NCBI RefSeq assembly: GCF_003063455.1
Contig: NZ_NESN01000002.1
Coordinates: forward strand, 620,001 to 684,000
Length of the DNA: 64,000 nt
Origin: Limnohabitans parvus II-B4
GTDB lineage: Bacteria; Pseudomonadota; Gammaproteobacteria; Burkholderiales; Burkholderiaceae_C
Direction: 5' to 3'
Part shown: in pieces, positions 58,904 through 64,000 of the stretch
How the letters are laid out: each line of letters opens with the position of its first letter
Numbering within the stretch: position 1 is the first letter of the stretch
Program-made: the position numbers and the translations under genes
Notes under the pieces: generated by a model
The model's database searches: none
Seen by the model: the letters and a program-made list of their open reading frames with translations, nothing else
Told to the model about the DNA's origin: nothing

Positions 58904-59887
58904 ATGCGATTTTCTTCAAAAACCGTGGGCTTGGCCTCGGCGGTCATCACAGTGCTCATCTGGACCGGCTTCATCGTCATTGCGCGTGCTTCGGCCTCGC
59001 GCGGTTTGCTGCCGCTCGACATCGCCTTGGCCCGCATTGTGGGCGCCAGCAGCATTTTGCTGCCTTGGGCCTGGTGGCTCATGCGCCCTGCCCGCCAAAC
59101 AGGTCAAAAGGTCGGCTCACTGGGCGGCTTATCTCCCTTGCCTTTGGCACCCACCGTGCAGGCCGGATTTCTGGGTGGTTTGCTCTACGCTGTGTTGGCC
59201 TACAGCGGTTTCTTTTTTGCACCCGCGACGCACGCCTCGGTGCTGATGCCTGGTAGCTTGCCTTTGTGGACCACCTTGTTGGCCTGGCTGGTGTTGCGTG
59301 AAAAAGTCTCTTCGGCCCGCGCGATGGGTCTGGGGTTCATTGTGCTGGGCGATGTGTTGGTGGGGGGCGCGAGTTTGCTCAAGGCGTTTGAGGGCGGCGA
59401 GGTCTGGAAAGGCGATTTGTTGTTCATGGCAGCAGCCAGTTGTTGGGCCGCTTACAGCGTGACGGTGCGCCGACATGGACTGGATGCGGTGCGCGCCACC
59501 ATGGCCATCACCGCCTTTGCTTTTGTGGGCTTTGTGCCGGCCTATCTGGTCTTGATCGGCGTGGGGGCCTTGCCCACCCATTTGCCGCAAGTGCCGTGGA
59601 CCGAGATCGTGTTCCAAGCGGTTTTCCAGGGCGTGGGCTCGGTGGTCATTTCAGGCATCACCTTCACGCAAATGGTGCGCCACTTTGGCCCCGTGCGCTC
59701 GACCATGATCACGGCCCTCGTGCCGGGTTTGTCGGCCTTGGGTGCGGTCTGGTTTCTGGGTGAACCCTTGCACTGGAATTTGCTGGCCGGGCTGGCGCTG
59801 GTGACCAGCGGTATCTTGTTTGGAGTGCGTCAGGCCAAACCCGCGCTTGTTTTGCCCAGCGTCGCCACAGCCGGAGGCAAGCCATGA
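58904..59887 (+). CDS. EamA-family DMT exporter
   Basis: This 327-residue protein has about ten TMs in two EamA repeats (ITVLIWTGFIVIARASASRG; AASCWAAYSVTVRRHGLDAVRATM). The substrate is unknown. The ATG at 58904 is chosen over upstream in-frame codons in dacB. It overlaps tsaB by 4 bp, so it heads a coupled tsaB-rimI-UDG run. Confidence 0.85.
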   Translation: MRFSSKTVGLASAVITVLIWTGFIVIARASASRGLLPLDIALARIVGASSILLPWAWWLMRPARQTGQKVGSLGGLSPLPLAPTVQAGFLGGLLYAVLAYSGFFFAPATHASVLMPGSLPLWTTLLAWLVLREKVSSARAMGLGFIVLGDVLVGGASLLKAFEGGEVWKGDLLFMAAASCWAAYSVTVRRHGLDAVRATMAITAFAFVGFVPAYLVLIGVGALPTHLPQVPWTEIVFQAVFQGVGSVVISGITFTQMVRHFGPVRSTMITALVPGLSALGAVWFLGEPLHWNLLAGLALVTSGILFGVRQAKPALVLPSVATAGGKP

Positions 59888-60669
59888 GCCCGAGCAACAA
59901 AGAATGGCGTTGGCTGGCTTTTGACACCAGCACCGATGTGCTGTCTTTGGCCGTGGCCCGAGGTGATCGGGTCTGGACCCAAACCCTGCCCGGTGGTGCA
60001 CAGGCTTCCAGCGGCTTGATCCCGGCGGTGCTGGCCATGTTGGCCGAGGCCGACCTGCCTCTGGCTTCATTGGACGCCATTGTGTTTGGCCGGGGGCCGG
60101 GCTCGTTTACTGGTTTGCGCACGGCCTGTGCCGTGGCGCAAGGCCTGGCGTTTGGCGCCGATGTGCCTGTGTTGCCGGTGGACACTTTGCTGGCCGTGGC
60201 CGAAGAGGCCCGGTTTGAACAATGCCAGGCCGGGAGCATCCAGTCCGATGCACCGCTGACGGTGTTGGCCTTGCTCGATGCGCGCATGGACGAGGTCTAC
60301 AGCGCGGCTTACCGTTGGCAGCCCCAGCCGGAGGCCGATGGGCAAGTTCAGGGTCACTGGCAAGAGGTTTCTGCTTTGCAGGTCAGCGCCCCCGAAAAAA
60401 TCCACAACCCTCAAGGCCAGCCTCTTTTGTTGGCGGGCAATGCGTTCGCCGCTTATGGTGAACGCTTGCCGCAAGGCCCGCATTGCATGGCTTTGCCCAC
60501 GGCAGCGGCTTTGCTGCGATTAGCGCCCGATTTGTGGGCGAAGGGCTTGGCCGTCCCGGCCGATCAGGCCATGCCGCTCTACATCCGCGACAAAGTGGCC
60601 AACACCACTGCCGAACGCGAGGCCATGAAAGCCCAAGCCGCCCTGGCCAAGGCGGCCGTTCAGCCATGA
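59884..60669 (+). CDS. tsaB: tRNA t6A modification protein TsaB
   Basis: This 261-residue ASKHA-fold protein begins WLAFDTSTDVLSLAVARG and has FGRGPGSFTGLRTACAVAQGLAF (about 63-85), the TsaB signature. With TsaD and TsaE it transfers threonylcarbamoyl to tRNA A37. It overlaps rimI by 4 bp. Confidence 0.95.
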   Translation: MSPSNKEWRWLAFDTSTDVLSLAVARGDRVWTQTLPGGAQASSGLIPAVLAMLAEADLPLASLDAIVFGRGPGSFTGLRTACAVAQGLAFGADVPVLPVDTLLAVAEEARFEQCQAGSIQSDAPLTVLALLDARMDEVYSAAYRWQPQPEADGQVQGHWQEVSALQVSAPEKIHNPQGQPLLLAGNAFAAYGERLPQGPHCMALPTAAALLRLAPDLWAKGLAVPADQAMPLYIRDKVANTTAEREAMKAQAALAKAAVQP

Positions 60670-61175
60670 CCGGTTTAACCACGAAGCCCGACGCATCAGC
60701 ACGCGTCCAACCCTCAGAAGCGGTGCGCAACGCGGTCACCCTGGCCCCCATGACCCCGGACCATCTGGACGCGGTCATGGCCATCGAGCAAACGGCCTAC
60801 GGCCACCCCTGGTCGCGAGGCAATTTTCGCGACTCGCTGAACCCCTTGTTTGACGCCCAATGCCTGTGGCTGGACGGTGAATTGCTGGGTTACTTTTTGG
60901 CCATGCGCGGTTTTGAAGAGATGCACTTGCTCAACATCACCGTGGCACCCGCCCGCCAAGGGCAGGGCTGGGGCCACATGATGCTGGACGCTTTGTCGCT
61001 CATGTCGCGCCATGAGGGTGCGCAATGGCTCTGGCTGGAAGTGCGTCAAAGCAACCTGCGCGCCTTGCAGGTGTATGAGCGCTATGGTTTTCGGCAGGTC
61101 AGCATCCGCAAGGATTACTATCCTGCAGACCGCCAGCAACGTGAGCATGCGGTGGTGATGAGTTTGAAACTGTGA
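60666..61175 (+). CDS. rimI: Ribosomal protein S18 alanine N-acetyltransferase RimI
   Basis: This 169-residue GNAT acetyltransferase has LNITVAPARQGQGWGHMMLDAL (acetyl-CoA motif A, about 92-113) and SNLRALQVYERYGFRQVSIRKDYY, both RimI-typical. The start at 60666 overlaps the tsaB stop. Confidence 0.92.
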   Translation: MTGLTTKPDASARVQPSEAVRNAVTLAPMTPDHLDAVMAIEQTAYGHPWSRGNFRDSLNPLFDAQCLWLDGELLGYFLAMRGFEEMHLLNITVAPARQGQGWGHMMLDALSLMSRHEGAQWLWLEVRQSNLRALQVYERYGFRQVSIRKDYYPADRQQREHAVVMSLKL

Positions 61176-62053
61176 GCCCGAACATGAGCGACCCCACCCG
61201 ATTTGATCTTGATGAACGCCAACGCGCCATGCTGGCCGAGATGGGCGTGCGCGTGTGGTGGCCACAGCGTGCAGACGATGCGGCATCCGTTGCTCCCGTG
61301 CAGACCGTGGCTGCGCTTGAACCTGTGGCACCCCATGTTGCGCCCCTCGTGTCTTCCGCAATTGCATCTGAAACCCCACCCGAAATGGCCCCGCGTCCCG
61401 TCACCGTGGCGTCCACCACGCGACCTGCCTCAGTGGCCCCGGCACAGCCTGCCGCGATCGTGACAGGCCAGCCTTTGGCTGAGGGTGTGGACCGCATGGA
61501 CTGGATCACCCTGAAAGACACCGCTGCAGCTTGTCAGGCCTGTGATTTGTGCGGACAGCGCAAAAATGTGGTGTTGGGTGTGGGCGATGTGCAAGCCGAC
61601 TGGATGGTCATTGGGGACCCACCAGGTGAAGACGAAGAGCAACAAGGCGAACCTTTTGCAGGGGCGGCTGGGCAGTTGCTCGACAACATGCTCAAAGCGG
61701 TGGGTTTGGCCCGCAAGGCGCAAGGCGAAGGCAGTGTTTACATCACCAACGCAGTCAAGTGCCGGCCGCCAGGGCGCAACCCGACGCCGCAAGAGCTGAG
61801 CACCTGCGCGCCCTATCTGGCACGTCAAGTGGCCCTGGTTCAACCCAAAGTCATTTTGGTCATGGGCCGCTTTGCCGTGCAATCGGTGTTGCAGACCTCA
61901 GAGCCTCTGGGCAAGCTGCGTGGGCAATTGCACACTTACCAAGGCGTGCCTGTGGTAGCGACCTACCACCCCAGCAGTTTGCTGCGCACCCCGGCAGACA
62001 AAGCCAAAGCCTGGGTTGATCTGTTGCTGGCGCTCAAGACCGTGCAGGGCTGA
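61172..62053 (+). CDS. Uracil-DNA glycosylase family protein (family 4 type)
   Basis: This 293-residue protein has a Pro/Ala-rich linker (about 30-105) and then a UDG domain: CQACDLCGQRKN (Fe-S cysteines), IGDPPGEDEEQQGEPFAGAAGQLLDNML (uracil pocket), TNAVKCRPPGRNPTP and ATYHPSSLLR. It removes uracil from DNA. The start is GTG 61172 (overlapping rimI) or ATG 61184. It follows tsaB-rimI, the usual betaproteobacterial order. Confidence 0.9.
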   Translation: MSPNMSDPTRFDLDERQRAMLAEMGVRVWWPQRADDAASVAPVQTVAALEPVAPHVAPLVSSAIASETPPEMAPRPVTVASTTRPASVAPAQPAAIVTGQPLAEGVDRMDWITLKDTAAACQACDLCGQRKNVVLGVGDVQADWMVIGDPPGEDEEQQGEPFAGAAGQLLDNMLKAVGLARKAQGEGSVYITNAVKCRPPGRNPTPQELSTCAPYLARQVALVQPKVILVMGRFAVQSVLQTSEPLGKLRGQLHTYQGVPVVATYHPSSLLRTPADKAKAWVDLLLALKTVQG

Positions 62054-62942
62054 CCGTCTGTCGCTTGGGCCAGAGCACGGCAGCGATCGACAGCATCATC
62101 AACCCCACAGCGGCCCAGTCTTGCCAGTGCAAGACTTCCCCCAAACCCACTGCGCCGCTGAAAACACCCAGCACCGGAATCAGCATCACGCTCAGGGTGG
62201 ACGCCACGGGCGGCAGGCTGCGTGCCAAATAAAACCAGGCGGCCTGCGCAAAGCCGAAGACCAGCACCGCGTTGAAGGCGATGGACCCCCAGGTGGCGTC
62301 AGACGGAGCGTGCCACTGGTCACGCTCCAAAAAGACCGCCAGCACAGTCATCACGCCGGTGGTCATGAAAGCCATCCAGAACGAAATGGCCAGTGTCGGC
62401 ACGGGCATCTTGGTGCGCCGCAGCAGCTGAGTGCCCAAAGCCCAGGTGCTGGCTGCACCCAAGGCCAGCAACACGCCCACGGGTTTGCCACTCAGGTTGG
62501 ACAGCTCGTGCCACAGCAGCAAGACCACACCCAAAGAGGCAGCGGCCACGCCACCCCATGCGCGTTTGGCCAGCTGGTCGCCAAACACCAGCGCGCCCAG
62601 CACCGCAGAAAACATGGGCATGGTGTAGCCCAAAATGGCGGCTCGTCCGCTTGATAGCGACTGCACCGCCACAATGATCAGCCCGTGCCAAAAAAACATG
62701 TTGAAGGTGGCCAGCAGCAGCAATTCGCGCCAATGCGCGCGCCCAATGCGAAACGGCACCCGCTGCACCACCAAAACCAAAGCCAGCACCGGCGTGCCCA
62801 GCCACATGCACAGGGCGCGGAAGGTCAGCGGCGGAAAGCCCGTGACCCCGATTTTCATGATCGGCCAGTTGACGCCCCAGACCAGGGTCAGCAACACCAG
62901 AACGGTCCATTGGCGGGGGGAGAGTTTGTGCATGGTGGCCAT
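62034..62942 (-). CDS. EamA-family DMT permease
   Basis: This protein of about 302 residues has ten TM segments (LVLLTLVWGVNWPIMKIGVTGFPPLTFRALCMWLGTPV; GAASTWALGTQLLRRTKMPVPTLAISFWMAF). The substrate is unknown. ATGs at 62942 and 62933 are both possible starts. Its 3' end overlaps the convergent UDG gene by 20 bp. Confidence 0.82.
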   Translation of the reverse strand: MATMHKLSPRQWTVLVLLTLVWGVNWPIMKIGVTGFPPLTFRALCMWLGTPVLALVLVVQRVPFRIGRAHWRELLLLATFNMFFWHGLIIVAVQSLSSGRAAILGYTMPMFSAVLGALVFGDQLAKRAWGGVAAASLGVVLLLWHELSNLSGKPVGVLLALGAASTWALGTQLLRRTKMPVPTLAISFWMAFMTTGVMTVLAVFLERDQWHAPSDATWGSIAFNAVLVFGFAQAAWFYLARSLPPVASTLSVMLIPVLGVFSGAVGLGEVLHWQDWAAVGLMMLSIAAVLWPKRQTVSPARS

Positions 62943-63020
62943 CTTAGCTTTGGCGCGCGTGCCAAGCTGTCGCCGTGAGCGCCCCATGCCTGCTGCCTGG
63001 CCGCCGCTTAAAATGCCCGT

Positions 63021-63863
63021 ATGACCTTCTTAGACATGTTGCGCACCGCCGAGCGCCAAAACGGCTCCATGCTTTGTGTGGGCCTGGACCCTGAGCCCAC
63101 CAAGTTCCCGGACCGCATCAAGGGCGATTCCAACAAGATTTACGACTTCTGCGCGGCCATCGTCGATGCCACCGCCGATCTGGTCAGCAGCTTCAAACCC
63201 CAGATTGCCTACTTTGCCGCGCACCGCGCCGAAGGCCAGCTGGAACGCCTGATGGAGCACATGCGCCGCGTGGCCCCCCATGTGCCGATCATCCTGGACG
63301 CCAAGCGCGGCGACATTGGCTCGACCGCCGAGCAATACGCCATCGAAGCCTTTGAGCGCTACGGTGCTGACGCGGTGACCCTCTCGCCCTTCATGGGCTG
63401 GGATTCGGTGGCCCCCTACCTCAAGTACCACGGCAAAGGCGCTTTTTTGCTGTGCCGCACCTCCAACCCCGGTGGTGACGACCTGCAAAACCAGCGGCTG
63501 GCCTCGGTCGAAGGGCAACCGCTGTTGTACGAACATGTGGCGCGCTTGGCCCAAGGCCCCTGGAACCTTAACGGCCAGTTGGGCTTGGTGGTGGGCGCGA
63601 CCTACCCCAAAGAAATTGAGCGTGTGCGCGAACTCGCTCCCACCGTGCCCTTGCTGATCCCTGGCGTAGGCGCACAAGGTGGTGACGCTGTGGCCACCGT
63701 CAAGGCCGGCTGGCGCGCCAACGCCGACGGCAGCAGCGCCGGCCCGATCATCGTCAACTCGTCGCGTGCGGTGCTGTATGCGTCGGGCGGTGCCGACTTT
63801 GCCCAAGCGGCACGCCAAGTGGCGATGCAGACGCGGGACACCTTGCAAGCGGCCAAGGCCTGA
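63021..63863 (+). CDS. pyrF: Orotidine 5'-phosphate decarboxylase (type 2)
   Basis: This 280-residue enzyme makes UMP from [17 protein letters not shown] (N-terminus), [33 protein letters not shown] (catalytic Asp/Lys) and [12 protein letters not shown] are signatures of the long PyrF type found in betaproteobacteria. Confidence 0.96.
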   Translation: MTFLDMLRTAERQNGSMLCVGLDPEPTKFPDRIKGDSNKIYDFCAAIVDATADLVSSFKPQIAYFAAHRAEGQLERLMEHMRRVAPHVPIILDAKRGDIGSTAEQYAIEAFERYGADAVTLSPFMGWDSVAPYLKYHGKGAFLLCRTSNPGGDDLQNQRLASVEGQPLLYEHVARLAQGPWNLNGQLGLVVGATYPKEIERVRELAPTVPLLIPGVGAQGGDAVATVKAGWRANADGSSAGPIIVNSSRAVLYASGGADFAQAARQVAMQTRDTLQAAKA

Positions 63864-63877
63864 GCCTTAGCGCTAAC

Positions 63878-63899
63878 CAGCCCCAGACGCAAGGGGCTG
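63878..63899. terminator. Weak hairpin after pyrF
   Basis: CAGCCCC / GGGGCTG with an AGACGCAA loop lies between pyrF and the convergent partial gene. No T-tract is seen. Confidence 0.4.
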
Positions 63900-63921
63900 A
63901 TGCTGATATCCGCTTGTTCTC

Positions 63922-64000
63922 TCAGCCTTGCGCCGCCTTCTGCGCGCTGTGAACCAGCTTGCGGGCCATGCTCCAGCGGTGCACTTCGCTGGGGCCGTCA
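63922..64000 (-). CDS. Acyl-CoA dehydrogenase, 3' end (partial)
   Basis: Only the last 25 codons are in the window: DGPSEVHRWSMARKLVHSAQ... then a TGA at 63922-63924. DGPSEVHR followed by MARK is the C-terminal FAD-contact region of acyl-CoA dehydrogenases. The body of the gene lies beyond position 64000. Confidence 0.7.
   Translation of the reverse strand, partial: DGPSEVHRWSMARKLVHSAQKAAQG

Overview
The window looks like a chromosomal segment around the replication origin of a betaproteobacterium of the order Burkholderiales, most likely Comamonadaceae (Limnohabitans- or Rhodoferax-like). The evidence is the order mnmE-yidC-yidD-rnpA-rpmH | dnaA-dnaN-gyrB, the metX-metW pair behind a SAM-II riboswitch, the kef / kdsD-kdsC-lptC cluster, a phasin, and GC-rich coding. 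The genus is an inference; no rRNA gene is present. Gene starts were chosen from ribosome-binding sites, overlaps and family length.

Left arm (1-19 kb): a PRPP-synthetase-like gene paired with an AMP/thymidine-phosphorylase-family gene, a Bcr/CflA exporter, and metX-metW under a SAM-II riboswitch with a following terminator. Then come a formate/nitrite channel (nirC-like), an Amt ammonium transporter, a glycine-rich RRM protein, the Kdo/LPS genes kdsD-kdsC-lptC, a Kef-type antiporter with apt, a fatty-acid desaturase, and the leftward run rpmH-rnpA-yidD-yidC-mnmE. The origin candidate lies between rpmH and dnaA (19266-19507).

Right of the origin (19.5-33 kb): dnaA-dnaN-gyrB are followed by an accessory stretch of about 7-8 kb. 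It holds mobile mystery protein A, a deleted remnant of its Fic partner B, a DUF3427-domain remnant, a predicted nuclease-helicase gene broken by one in-frame TAG, an orphan gene, a ParDE toxin-antitoxin pair, a metallophosphoesterase, a Fic-HTH protein behind a repeated operator, a DEDDh exonuclease and a small membrane protein. This looks like an eroding defence/mobile island.

Right arm (33-64 kb): mostly housekeeping. It includes phasin, an enoyl-CoA hydratase, RhtA, YajC-SecD-SecF, DprA, a divergent PAP2 phosphatase/EptA-like pair, def-fmt-azlC-azlD, pgk, a second desaturase, pyk-fba-purC, an Mpo1-like protein, CnoX, purE-purK-tsaC, SemiSWEET, dacB, tsaB-rimI-UDG, DMT exporters, pyrF and the 3' end of an acyl-CoA dehydrogenase.

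A roughly 70-bp two-hairpin element bounded by TGTCA...TGACA recurs across the window in both orientations. There are single copies at 14946, 16594 and 47030, partial copies at 81 and 15075, and five tandem copies at a 79-bp period after secF. It is the most striking non-coding structure here.
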